Shown one piece after another: positions 1 through 10,667 of a DNA stretch of 64,000 bases (position 1 is the stretch's first letter; every line of letters begins with the position of its first letter). The stretch is from Coffea arabica. Its lineage: Eukaryota; Streptophyta; Magnoliopsida; Gentianales; Rubiaceae. Location of the stretch: NCBI RefSeq assembly GCF_036785885.1, contig NC_092320.1, forward strand, positions 14,881,557-14,945,556, given 5' to 3'. The notes under the pieces are model-generated. The model saw nothing but the letters and a program-made list of their open reading frames with translations, did not search any database and was not told the origin of the DNA. A program made the translations under genes and the position numbers.

Positions 1-446
1 GTCGACTGGCATCCTAATGTCTGTACGTAAACAAATATCAGCGAAAACAAAAGCTTTACTCAAAAATATGCTCTTACTTTCTCAAATGGCAAACCAACAA
101 AAACGACATCGGCGACAAAATTTAGTAGCGAAAGCACCCGGCTGTGGGTTCTTAAACGACAATAATGTGATTTCTTTTAACCTTTTCACCTTTGAGCGAC
201 CGCCTTTTTTTTTTTTTTTTTCTTTGCTTTTTACCCTTTCATCTATTTAATTATATGTTTTTACTCTCGAGAGTGACGAAGGAAGGACCACACGAGCTGT
301 AGAAGCACTGCTGCAATTTAACTAATTATTGGAGCAACCACCAGTGGGACCAGCATGGTTCCAGAATTCAAAACACTCCTAAGACTCAGATTATATTATA
401 TATTTACGAGACAGGATATGCGCCCTTTTTTTCTTTTTTTTTTTTA
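1..446. other. Intergenic, no gene seen
   Basis: AT-rich sequence with a T-run near 205-221 and another T-rich run at 434-445. Short open frames here have no recognisable domain or coding bias. The first six bases form a SalI site (GTCGAC), which may be chance or a cloning edge. The last nine bases (438-446) are the left target-site duplication of the element that follows. Confidence 0.6.
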
Positions 447-1581
447 GGGAAAATCGTTCAAAACGTTTCTCACATTTTATAAAATAACTTTTTTCGTCCC
501 TCACTTCTAAAAGTGTAATTTTATATCCCTTACATATTCATATCGGATAAATTTAGTCCCTAACTAGGTTTCCGATCATTTTTTTATCGGAATCCATCAC
601 GTGCAAAGCACGTGATCATTTTTTAAGGGTAAATTTGTCAAATTATGTTTTACATAATCTGATCTATAGTCCTCCACATTTTATAAAATAAATTTTTTCG
701 TCCCTCACATTTTATAAAATGATTTTTTCATCCCTCACATTTTGCAAAATGAATTTCTCCATCCCTCACATTTCAAAAAATGAATTTTTCATTTCTCACT
801 AATTATGTGTGTGAATACATTTTTTTAAACACATGTATATGTTTATTTGATTTTGCTTAATAATAATAGCATAAACACATGTATGTAATTGGTCCCAACT
901 TGTGGGCTATCTTCTATTTTTGTATGATTATGACTAATATTTACCAAGAGAACCTTAATTTGCATATTCTTATTGTATTTTGACCGAAAATAGCTTTATT
1001 GGCCAACTTGACAATGAATGTAAGATTATTTACTAGCTAACACCAGATGAAATCAAATGATCACGTATAATATATGGTATTCGTATTGTTAAGTGAAATC
1101 AAATAGACACATACATATATTTATGCTATTCGTATTATTAAGCAAAATCAAATAGATATATACATGTGTTTAAACAAAATGTATTCACACACTTTTTTTT
1201 TTATGGTTTCCCTCACATGCATAATTAGTGAGGGATGGAAATATTCATTTTTTGAAATGTAAGGGATGGAAATATTCATTTTGTGAAATCTGAGGGATGA
1301 AAAAATCATTTTATAAAATGTAAGGGACGAAAAAATTTATTTTATAAAATGTGGAGGATTATAGATCAGAATATGTAAAATATAATTTGACAAATTTACC
1401 CTTAAAAAATAATCACGTGCTTTGCACATGATGGATTCCGGCCAAAAAATGATCGGAAACCTAGTTAGGGACTAAATTTGATCGATGTGAATATGTAAGG
1501 GACATAAAATTACACTTTTAAAAGTGAGGAACGAAAAAAGTCATTTTACAAAATGTGAGGGACGTTTTGAACGATTTTCCC
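447..1581. mobile_element. Non-autonomous Mutator-like palindromic element, copy 1
   Basis: The two ends are inverted copies beginning GGGAAAATCGTTC and ending GAACGATTTTCCC. The element is flanked by a perfect 9-bp duplication, TTTTTTTTA, at 438-446 and 1582-1590; a 9-bp duplication is the mark of Mutator-like transposition. The arms are very long, roughly 447-885 against 1120-1581, so most of the 1135 bp can fold back. Within the arms a unit of about 30 bp (CCTCACATTTTATAAAATGA and variants) recurs several times, and each unit carries the 14-bp palindrome CATTTTATAAAATG or a near match. There is no coding sequence. A second copy lies at 61145-62540. Known: long-TIR MULE derivatives are mobilised by transposase made elsewhere. 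Inferred: this family behaves the same way. Confidence 0.85.
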
Positions 1582-1779
1582 TTTTTTTTAATCAAATTCT
1601 AGTATCTCAGAGCAGACCCAGATTTAATTAGAATAAACCAACAGTTGAAATTAGTTTTTCTTTTTTCTTTTTTTTTTGATAAAAAGTCATATTTCAATTC
1701 TTGCCATACTAACATACATCCATCCGGCAACACTCACGCACAAATGTGAATACTAGTTTTCATTTTAAGTTCTGTGCAA

Positions 1780-4700
1780 TCATCCCAGTGTTCCATGTTG
1801 GGAGGGGGAGGAAGAAGTGCGGCTGTCTTCAATCCGTCTGGTGAGCAATGAAATGCAGTAACTCGATGCGCTTGAAGCAGCATAATACGATGTCACACTG
1901 AGCTGAGTAAATCTTGGAAATGCATAGCCTGTTGGGACACCGAGTCTTATCAATTCAATTCATAGAGTAGGCAAGTGGAAAAAAAAAATCTGAGATAGAA
2001 GATTCGTTATTTATATCACTAAAAATTCCCTCAAGCAGGTAAAGCATATGCAGCATAAATACCGTCATCAGTTTCAACTCATTAAATTGCAGATATTAAA
2101 CCAAGGCTTCAAAGTAGCTTAAAGATCCTTGAGGTCAAAAACTACAACTCGTAAAACTAAAAGCTTGAAAATTTCATTGAGGTAACCTAGCTCTCAAGCC
2201 TATTCAATGCGTCTCACTTTCTAGATGCACTCATTCTGTCTTGAACACTACTATTGGGATAAGTTACTGTAGCTGAAAATCCTATGCAGTTAATTACATG
2301 TATCATATTGGTCAACAGGTCAGTATTGTTACTCATCCTTCCAGATTCAATGAGCTTAAAAGCTCAATGGTGGATGACCTCGAGGTGCATCATTGCAACT
2401 AAGCTCGATTCCAACCCCAGAACAGCACAGAAGCTTCAATCTCTTAGTGGCCTGTTTAATCTTGTGCCAAGTCCTTTTTTTCCCAATTATTACCTATTTA
2501 GGACCCATCATCCCTATAACTTGTCCAGCCACAATTCTATGTTTGAAACAGTGGAAAAATCCTTGTTCATTTGTTCCCTCTTACAGTTGTAAATTTAAGA
2601 TCAAATCCAATAGAAGAACCAGTAAAGGATGATGCTCTACAATGAAATTCTTCAAATTCTCCAACATCATCATGTTCTGTTTTGTACTCTGTACAATGAC
2701 CACAAATGATTTCTTTTACATCTCAGGAAATTAACCATTCTGATCCCGAATAGGAATAACCCCAAAATCATAGCATCAATGCAGTTATAGAGCTAAGCAT
2801 GTCACCTAGTCTGCCTATTCTAACACCACTAAGAAAAAAAATAGTGCACTAGATCGACATGGGCCCCTTAAACTGCAGTAATTAAAATGAGTCCCAGAAG
2901 AATTTCCAATGCTAAGAAAGCAGCATTCTCTTATGCAGAATGAATAACCAGCCACCGCAGTGGTCAGATAAATTGGGAGCAAATCCAAAAGATTCAGAAG
3001 AAACTATGTGGACTTGAATAAACTTTGATAAAAACCATGATGCCTGTGCGTAACCTAAAACCGCAAATATAATTCATTAAAGAACCTCTCCACAGCTGAC
3101 TGTCCAACAATGGAAACATTTAACAAAAGTCAATGTACAAGTAAAAGATTGCAATTAATTTCAAAATCCTAATATTGACCCAACGGATTCCTTAGATTCC
3201 CAGATTCCTAGAGATTTTAGCATGAAATGATGGAAAAAGTCTCAATTCTTGCAACTATGAATTTCTCAAAGACCAAGTGGGATCACCATATCAAACTTAA
3301 TGCTCTCAAAGGCAAATATGATAACCATAATCCAAGTTACTAACTTGGGGAGGCCATTCTCAAAGTCAAACTGAACATCTATTAGCAAATTGCAAACATG
3401 CCAAAAAATGGAAAACTCACCACCAGATAAAGATGAAAAATCTGATTAAGAACAACACATACCTCCAAATGCAGCACTAGCTGCGGAATAGATCAGAAAT
3501 GGAGGAAGCTGAAAGCAAACAAAACCAAAGCAAATTAAATGAGCTATCCAAGTAGAACACTAGACAAGTATGCTCCCATGAACAGAAGTGCTAGAAGGCC
3601 TAAAAAAGTTCCAGAAGGCAAGGATGATACAGTCGTACCCCGATAACAAATGGAACCCACTTTGGCCCCTTCACATGTTTTTGGACATACGGAATCCCTG
3701 AAATAAATTTACATTCAAAGAAAGAAGAGTTCAGGCAAGTTCAATACTACAAAATGCAAGCAGAAACCGGATGACTTGGTACCTGTGTTAAAACCATGAA
3801 TTGCACTGAGAAGTCCACCAATTCCTGAGCCAGCCTATTTATCAGAAGATCTAAAAGATAAACAACCAAACAAGCAGGAGATTTTCTTTTTATCATACAA
3901 AAAGAAGAAGGGGAAAAAACATTGTAGGAGCTAGATAACCTACTATCAACCTCAAAGCAAAAAATTACCACCAATCAACAAGGATAACAACATTTTTGTC
4001 ACTAAAGGTTTGTGGAAGAAAGAAGGGCACGAGATACTCTTCAAAGCCAAATGTCTCGAAAACAGTGGATGGATGAAACCCGGAATGAGTAAGACTTGAT
4101 TTACATAGTAAAGTACGCTTCATGGTTAACTACTCTATTAAACGAATGTAGAACCTTAACAGCATGACTTTAGCCAAATGACCCAAAAACTGTTGATAAA
4201 ATGGAACTTGGAACACTTTGTAAAGTATACAGCCAAATTAACTATTCCATCCAACGGGTATAGGACCTACGTAGCATGACCATTAGCATCTCCACAACAA
4301 TGATAATAAAACAAAACCAAAAATATCTATTATTATCTTCTGAAAATGGTAAACCTCAAAATCAATGATCCAATGTCATTTTAGCAAACCCATCGCAAAA
4401 GACCACCATATTTACTCCACCAACTAAAAAAAGATTTAACAAAAAAAAAAAAGACAATAAGTAAGATTTAGAGATTAACTTTTATCTCAAAACACAACGA
4501 AAAAACATCAAATGATTTAATATACTAACCACAGCAGTGGCGTCGCGGAGAACCGGAGTGATGGTCCACTCTCCCTTGTCCTGTATTCCCAAAAAAAGTT
4601 TGAAAATTTTTAGCCCAACTTATCTCGCGGACATATCATCGAACACCTGATATGCAACCAAGAATAAAAACAGATTCCTACCATCGAAGGTTCTAAGAGA

Positions 4701-4810
4701 CAAAGACAACGAGGGCAACGGGGAGAGCCAAGGCCAGGTTTCATGGTAGGATCGTATTCGTACATATTCCCTGTTCTCAGCTTCTCTTCGTAGACTTCGC
4801 GAGTCCCCAT
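1780..4810 (-). CDS. Conserved plant membrane-like protein of unknown function, 161 aa, 6 exons
   Basis: Exons read on the minus strand are 4810-4682, 4580-4530, 3834-3783, 3697-3639, 3508-3463 and 1928-1780. All junctions are GT-AG and the frame is continuous (486 nt with stop). The product starts MGTREVYEEKLRTGN. It has a CPRCLCLL segment (about residues 32-39) that could bind metal, a GEWTITPVLRDATAV stretch (about 46-60), a Gly/Ala-rich hydrophobic segment (AGSGIGGLLSAIHGF) and a second hydrophobic segment (VPFVIGLPPFLIYSAASAAFGG, about 91-112), then a Ser-rich tail. I recognise it as a conserved plant family seen in annotations as uncharacterised or transmembrane protein; no biochemical role is known to me. 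The small exons and the 1.5-kb last intron explain why no single frame shows the gene. The start is supported by an in-frame ATG opening the conserved N-terminus. Confidence 0.85.
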
Positions 4811-6311
4811 TCCTTAATCAATTCTTGCTGGTGAACGTGATCTTCAGTCTTCTTGTATTGTTGCTTCTACCTCAGTTCCCGTAGCGGTGGAAGAGAATTT
4901 TAAGTTTTTTGTATTTTTTTTTCCCCCATTCTTCGTCTTTTCCTCTTCCTCCAAAATTTGGGCCCTGCTGAACTTTGGACTTGGTTGGATCGCTCTGACT
5001 CATGTGTGTGTCAGCCCGAATTTTTTTATAGGCACGTGATGTCGAACATCTGGACATCTCTGAGTCCAACTCGCGAAGCCCAATTCTCCAAAATGACAAC
5101 TATGACAAGTTTTAAGCCTAACAACCGTACACCTGTCCCTACATGCCAATAACAATATACTCCGAGGTCCCACCTAATTAATTAAGTGCCACTCGAACTC
5201 AAAAAACAAAAGAGAATAAATGTGTTTCTATCTTCTTTTCCTTTTTATTTTTCTGTAAAATATATTATTCAAGATCGACTTGTGATTGTGGTAAAGTGGC
5301 ACAGAATCCCAGACCTACAATTGAATCTTTGTCCCACACAGTATAGGCATGCTCCTCAACCCGGCCTTTATTCCTCTCGAAAATTCTACCCTTAATTTTT
5401 TTACTTTCCCTTTTTTTTTTGTTTGAGGAAATGAATGGTTATTTTCCAGACATATTAATTCCATTCAAATGTCCTAAAGTTGGAGAGAAATGGGATGATT
5501 TATTTATGTCCTATTTGATAAATCTAACTCAACACTTAAGTTTAATAGATTCAAATCTTAACATATTCAGTTGCGTTTGATAATCAAAATTTAGAACATC
5601 TGATTTCATTAAAATGACACTGAATATTCTAAACAAAATTTACTCTAAAAAATAAGTGATAAATTATCCATTTATCACTTAATTTGATATACATTAAAAC
5701 GTATCAAATCTAGTATTTAACAATTCACTAAGTTAATAGAATCAGATTTCAAAAGTTAGAATTTAAATTTCAAATTTTACTTTTCAAATTTCAATTTTAT
5801 CAAATACACCCTTAATTACAGTGAAAACTATTTGGATTTAAAAAAAAAAAAAGAAAAAACCAGAAGAATGCCACAACATTGAGAGATCCTCAATGCCATT
5901 GAAGTTTCACGTGTTAATTTACTTAAGATTACATTAAACACAATCGTCAATTTCAAGAAGAGTCCACTTTCGTTACACATTAAAGTCAAGATTTAGGCCA
6001 ACTAAAATCTTCAATATCACTTATTTAGGGACAACTCAGTACCACTTTTGAATTTTGGATCGGACAAGCAATAGCACTGACCGAGGAACTGGTTTGAATT
6101 TAGGCACCCCATGACGGAATTCCAATTAATGCAACCTACACCAACTCCACAAAACGAGGAATATCTGTCCAGAAATTATAAGTTCCTTTGATTTCTTGCG
6201 AGTCTTCCTATAGAAAGGGACGTATAGGTGACAAGTGCCTCTTTAATCAACTTGTCCCAGGAGAGAGTTTCACTTTAGCAAAATGTGTGAAAAAACTTGC
6301 TAGGAATTAAC
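4811..6311. other. Intergenic, 5' flank of the membrane-protein gene plus AT-rich DNA
   Basis: From about 4811 to 4900 this is the 5' leader and promoter side of the minus-strand gene. No gene can be supported in the rest. At about 5510-5812 a segment opens with TATTTGATAAATC and closes with TTTTATCAAATACACC, like the inverted ends of an AT-rich miniature element; I could not read a clean target-site duplication. Homopolymer A and T runs are frequent. Confidence 0.45.
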
Positions 6312-6440
6312 CTTGTTTGGACACTTCTCAAAAATTGAGTCATTTTTTATGATCATATTTTTTTATTATTTTTTTTATATATATTAAATTGTTACAATAA
6401 TTTTTTTTAAAAAAAATTTAAAAAATACAATCCAAACAAG
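6312..6440. repeat. Small miniature inverted-repeat element
   Basis: A 129-bp AT-rich segment with perfect 10-bp inverted ends, CTTGTTTGGA and TCCAAACAAG. The TTTGGA/TCCAAA ends recur at other places in this window (54250, 19507, 10668), so the segment fits a common plant miniature element type. I could not confirm a target-site duplication, so the superfamily is left open. Confidence 0.5.
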
Positions 6441-6622
6441 AAAGTATAGAAGCAACAATCAATTCGAAACATCATGCACGTCATAAATCACTAGTGCATA
6501 TTTGACAGTAGTGGAAGAAGTGGAACTTCCACCTTATGTGCGTTGAACAATTAGCTGTGCTAGTAGTCGCTTTCCATCTTGTGCTTGATTTTAGTAGAAT
6601 GATACTCCCAATTTGTCAAGAT

Positions 6623-7210
6623 TCAATAGTGGATGACATAGACATTGTATTCCACCACAGCATCCCCAGTCTTGAGATCAAAATAGTGAGTCCTTGCCTG
6701 AGCATAGCCACGAGCAAATCTGAAAAGCCCACTTCCTCCAACAACAGGCATCTCCCTTACCGTCGAAAGAACAGTGTTTCTACCCAATATGCTGAGGGTG
6801 CTTCCATTATACTTTCCTTCAACAAAAACATAGTTCAGGACCATCAAGTATCCAGATTCCTCCTGAGCTGCTGATGCATAAATCCCTTGAGCCCTCCCCA
6901 CAAGTTTGGAGCTTAAATCTGGACCTGCTGTTAAGGGATCATCCATCATGACCACAGCTCCAAATCCAGTTGCTGAAGAGTTGGTCGTGGTGGCTGCAGC
7001 GACTCGAACAGCGGTGGGATTTCTCCCGCTGACAATATCATGGAAGTAGAAATGAAGGTGGCTTAGCTTCTCCCTCTTCAACCCCATTTCTTTTCTGGAC
7101 AATTTTCTTGAGAACTGTTGACATGCTACAGGAAGAAGGACGGCTGATGAAGCAAAGAGAACGCTAAACAAAATGATGATAAGTCCTGATTTTGGGAAGG
7201 TTTTTGCCAT
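6623..7210 (-). CDS. Dirigent family protein, 195 aa, single exon
   Basis: Dirigent proteins act in the cell wall and steer coupling of phenoxy radicals, for example in lignan formation; they have no oxidase activity of their own. The protein starts MAKTFPKSG, with a hydrophobic signal segment over about residues 8-29. Family landmarks follow in order: LHFYFHDIVSGRNPTAV (about 52-68), ATGFGAVVMMDDPLT (about 80-94), GRAQGIYASAAQEESGYLM (about 105-123), FVEGKYNGSTLSILGRN, then the C-terminal REMPVVGGSGLFRFARGYA and VVEYNVYVIHY. The length and lack of introns match the family norm. The closest subgroup appears to be the large DIR-b/d clade, whose substrates are mostly unknown, so the reaction is not assigned. 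A truncated copy lies 2.2 kb away at 9410-9712, pointing to local duplication. The ATG at 7210 is the only in-frame start before the signal peptide. Confidence 0.93.
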   Translation of the reverse strand: MAKTFPKSGLIIILFSVLFASSAVLLPVACQQFSRKLSRKEMGLKREKLSHLHFYFHDIVSGRNPTAVRVAAATTTNSSATGFGAVVMMDDPLTAGPDLSSKLVGRAQGIYASAAQEESGYLMVLNYVFVEGKYNGSTLSILGRNTVLSTVREMPVVGGSGLFRFARGYAQARTHYFDLKTGDAVVEYNVYVIHY

Positions 7211-8641
7211 GGCCAGAAGCAGCGTGAATTAATTGCGATACTGAACTGTGTCTAGGATGTCTAGGATTCGGAGTTGAAGTGTTGATTGATTATGAAGGGA
7301 CTGAAAGACTTTGGGTCGAAGGGGGGCTACTCTTTCTTTTGTGCGTGTTACACTACCAGCGGTATATAATTATAGGCTATAGGAAAGTGGGATAGGGCAG
7401 GCATAATTGATCTTTAGCTGACATTAAGGCCCTTTCGGCAAATAAGTTTTTTTTTTTTTAATGTGTGTCTAAAATTTTATTATAGTGTATTATAGTAGTT
7501 GCAGAACAAATTTTTGAAATAAATTTTTGGGTATTTTGTTTAATATTTTGAAACAAATTTTATAGATTGATTTAGGCACCTCTGATCGTAGAATAAGAAA
7601 ATTTCAAGACTCCTTCGATTGAGGATACTACCATGATCGCGTAAGTACATGGAAAAAGAATAAGAATGAAGTCTATATAAGTAAAAGCATTAAGAAATAA
7701 TTTCTTTTCATAATTTATACACCAGTGGTTGACTAATTAAATGGAAAAATCTCGAAAGTACGAAGGTACTTCGTATCTCTAAAACAGCAAGTCTTTCATA
7801 ATTGACTCTCTAAAAGTACATAATTGACTTAGGACCCTATACTCTGTAAAAGTAGAAAATTTCAGGGCTCCTTATAGTTTATTTCTATTAAAAAACTTGC
7901 ACTTCTATCTCAAAAATTAATAGGCAATAAGTGGAACGACCCAACAACTTTATTTATGGCTAAAAGTCCTAAAGAACTTGCAATGCTGTCTTAAAACCAA
8001 TTGGTAATGAGTAGCTCAGTAGCATTTATTTATGACTAGAAATCGTTGAAATATCAATGTGGGGTATTCTACTAACATTCTCAAGCAAGCGTAACTTGAT
8101 AAATAGATTTAGAATATCAATGTGGAATATTTTACTAACATCCCCTCGCAAACGTGACTTGACAAATAGGTTTGAAACCAAGTCACGAGTGAAACTATAA
8201 ACAGGATAACCAAGTCACGAGTGAAAATATAACCCACTGGGTAACAAATAAACCCGAGACTTAGCTCGGATACTGTGTTAGAGGTATGGCTGGAAATCCT
8301 TAGAATATCAAGGTGAGATATTCTACTAACAATTTCTCAAACGCTCTTTTTTACTTTTCCTTTTTAACCCAAAGCCACTTTGAAGTTTTTTTTAAAATAT
8401 TTTTTGTACTTATAATGTATAAGAAAGCAACATGATCCTTTTTAAGTGGATCAGAAACGGCAAGCAAGCAAATATAATCTCGTTCTCTTAGAACAACTTC
8501 TTTTACTCTTTCTTATCTCGCAAATACATGAATAGCAATAGAATAGAGTAAATAGACACCCAAGTCAACATATTGCACAATTCTTTTACTAGCATACAGA
8601 AGAGGACAGTCACTACTACATAAATGACCTGAAGACACTAA
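7211..8641. other. Intergenic with repeat debris
   Basis: No gene is supportable. The dirigent promoter lies at the left, with a TATATAAT-like motif near 7360. At about 7426-7575 one end of a miniature element is visible (GGCCCTTTCGGCAAATAAG followed by ATTTTATTATAGTG), similar in texture to the elements at 10668 and 61068. At 8045-8330 a phrase resembling AATATCAATGTGGAATATTTTA, and AACCAAGTCACGAGTGAAA, each recur in slightly altered copies. This looks like an old internally duplicated repeat. Confidence 0.45.
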
Positions 8642-9167
8642 TTAGGGTGAAAGCTTTTCTGCGGGAGGAGCTGTGCACTGACTGATAACACAAACACAAA
8701 TGAAAGGCTGATTTATCCCAACACAATCACAGTATCCTTCGCCATTGTACTTTTGCTTGCATACTCTGGGACAGGTTTTAATATCATTCTTACGACATAG
8801 ATTAGCTATAAACTTTTTGAAATCATGTTCTTGTGCGTGGCTGCTCATCACTGCTGCGGCTGCACCCACCCAAAAAAAAAAAAAAAAAAAAATACTCATG
8901 AGCAGGTTTATATGATTCTTCAGGAAATAATCAAGTAGAAATCTCATATTAGTCTATAATCAATTAGACTAGTGTTCTATCATAAACAAAAACTGCTCAC
9001 ATGCAGAAACTAGCTTCTGAAGTTTGGTTATAAAGAATGGAAAAGAATAGACCATAAATTAAGAGAAAGGAACTACGTAATATGTATTTGTAATTAGGCG
9101 AATATTGAATGCACATACCAAGACGAGCAAGACGCAAGATGGAAGAAAACGAAGTTCGAACAGCCAT
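8642..9167 (-). CDS. Defensin-like cysteine-rich secreted peptide, 88 aa, 2 exons
   Basis: Exon 1 (9167-9119) encodes a signal start, MAVRTSFSSILRLARL. A GT-AG intron of 259 bp follows, and exon 2 (8859-8642) gives AAAVMSSHAQ and then the mature region. The total is 267 nt, phase 1 at the junction. The mature part has eight cysteines spaced C-x6-C-x3-C-x9-C-x1-C-x8-C-x1-C-x4-C. The CxxxC, GxC and CxC elements are the signature of the cysteine-stabilised alpha-beta fold of plant defensin-like (DEFL) peptides. The signal peptide split from the mature domain by one intron is also the usual DEFL layout. DEFLs are secreted and serve in defence or in reproductive signalling; which applies here cannot be told. 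The intron carries a 20-base A-run next to the acceptor. A continuous frame extends into the intron (to 8947), but that reading would replace the signal peptide with a poorer one. Confidence 0.75.
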
Positions 9168-9409
9168 TTCTAAATGTAGTGATATCACAAGCTTATTTAT
9201 AATTTACATTACGGGATCCTACTTTGTGTTAGGAGTTTCTCAATAAATTTTGAAGCAGATGTATATTCGTCTGCATCGCTGAAAAGTTGCGATTCTTTTG
9301 AAAGGTCAGTGTATGTGTAAGTTCAGAGTATGTGCAAATTCAATTAACCCGCAGAGTTCAGTGCATGCACAAAGTCCAGACTATAAACTGGTTCAAGAAA
9401 CCCGCTTCA
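9168..9409. other. Short intergenic stretch
   Basis: Upstream side of the defensin-like gene on the minus strand. The phrases CAGTGTATGTGTAAGTTCAG and CAGTGCATGCACAAAGTCCAG recur loosely near 9306-9375. No gene is seen. Confidence 0.4.
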
Positions 9410-9712
9410 TTTTGAGCCACTAATGCATAAATCCCTCGAGTCCTTCCCACAAGTTTGGAGCTTCTGTTAAGGGATCGTCCATCATAACCACAGCTCCAAA
9501 TCCAGTTGCCGAAGAGTTGGTCGTGGCTGCTTCAGCTACTTGAACAGCCGTGGGATTCCTCCCGCTAATAATATCACTGAAGTAGAAATGAAGGCGGCCG
9601 CCTAACTTCTCCCTTTTGAACCCCATTTCTTTTTTGGACAATTTTACTAAGAACTGTTGACATGTTACAGGAGGCAGGACGGCTGATAAAGCAAAGAGAA
9701 TGCCAAACAAAA
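9410..9712 (-). pseudogene. Truncated dirigent gene copy
   Basis: This segment repeats about residues 16-115 of the dirigent gene at 6623-7210 with high identity (shared blocks CQQF, LSKKEMGFKREKL, HFYFSDIISGRNPTAV, ATTNSSATGFGAVVMMDDPLT). The N-terminal half of the signal peptide and the whole C-terminal half of the domain are missing. Just after DPLT the copy also lacks about 13 bases that the parent has, which shifts the frame before GIYAS-equivalent sequence. It cannot make a working dirigent fold. It is best read as a partial tandem duplicate left on the same strand, with the defensin-like gene between the two. Confidence 0.85.
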
Positions 9713-10664
9713 TGCCGAATGCTTATGACTTTAGTGTAAACTAGGAAATATATTGGAGAAAAATCATAAACGACCCATGTATCCAGCCATGAAAACATGA
9801 AAGTTGAAGCAAGCCGTCTAATTGATCTGTAGCTAACCGATATACCCTACGACAGATTTTCAAGACTCCTTCAGTCGAGAAAACTACCATGATTGAATTA
9901 ATTCATGAACACAAAATAATGAACTCTGCATGCATAAGTAATTGAATCATGAGAATTGAGACAATTGATTTCCATAATTTATATACGACAGATTCTAAAC
10001 TGAATGAAAATTCTCAAAAATACAGAGGTATTGATCGAGCATGTGAGGCACTTGACATCTCTAAAACAGCAAATCTTTCATAATTGACGTTTTAAAATAT
10101 TACATCAACAATTTTGACAAAATTATGAGGTACGACTTCCTTAGCCTGATGTCACTGTTCAGCCTGTAATCTATGTCGTAACGCAGGATTGACCTAAACG
10201 GTTAACTCCATTTTGGAGATGTGCTCATCTATATTTCGGGATAGAGGAGGGTTACTGTAACGGATTAAGGCCCTAACCTTTAATACTATTGTAACTTGTA
10301 CATTCTAAAGCCAAAAAATTAATACCTCAAAAAATTGTTGACCAATTTCTGATAACAACTAAAAAAAAAAAAAAGCAACTTAAATGTTGGCATTGCATGG
10401 GAAGAGAATTGACGAAGATTGGCAATTAAATTTAATGAAAATATCTAATGATTGAAGTTTGCATTTGGTTGACTTGAAAAAAAAAAAACTTTGAATGGGT
10501 TACATTTATTACATTTAGCTGTTGATGGTTTTCCTCCAAAATAAATTTAACCTTTCTTGTAAGCAAGAAGCAAGATGAAAGTTCTAGCAGCCACATCGAT
10601 GCGTATTGTATGTTGTCTAAAAGAAGAACGCTATGAATTAGATGTAATATCCCATTAAGGAATC
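9713..10664. other. Intergenic, nothing recognised
   Basis: AT-rich sequence with A-runs near 10361 and 10479. The phrase ATCTCTAAAACAGCAA..CTTTCATAATTGACG at about 10057-10087 also occurs at 7776-7806, so the duplication that produced the second dirigent copy extended into flanking DNA, in line with a segmental local duplication. No open frame has coding character. Confidence 0.5.
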
Positions 10665-10667
10665 TAA

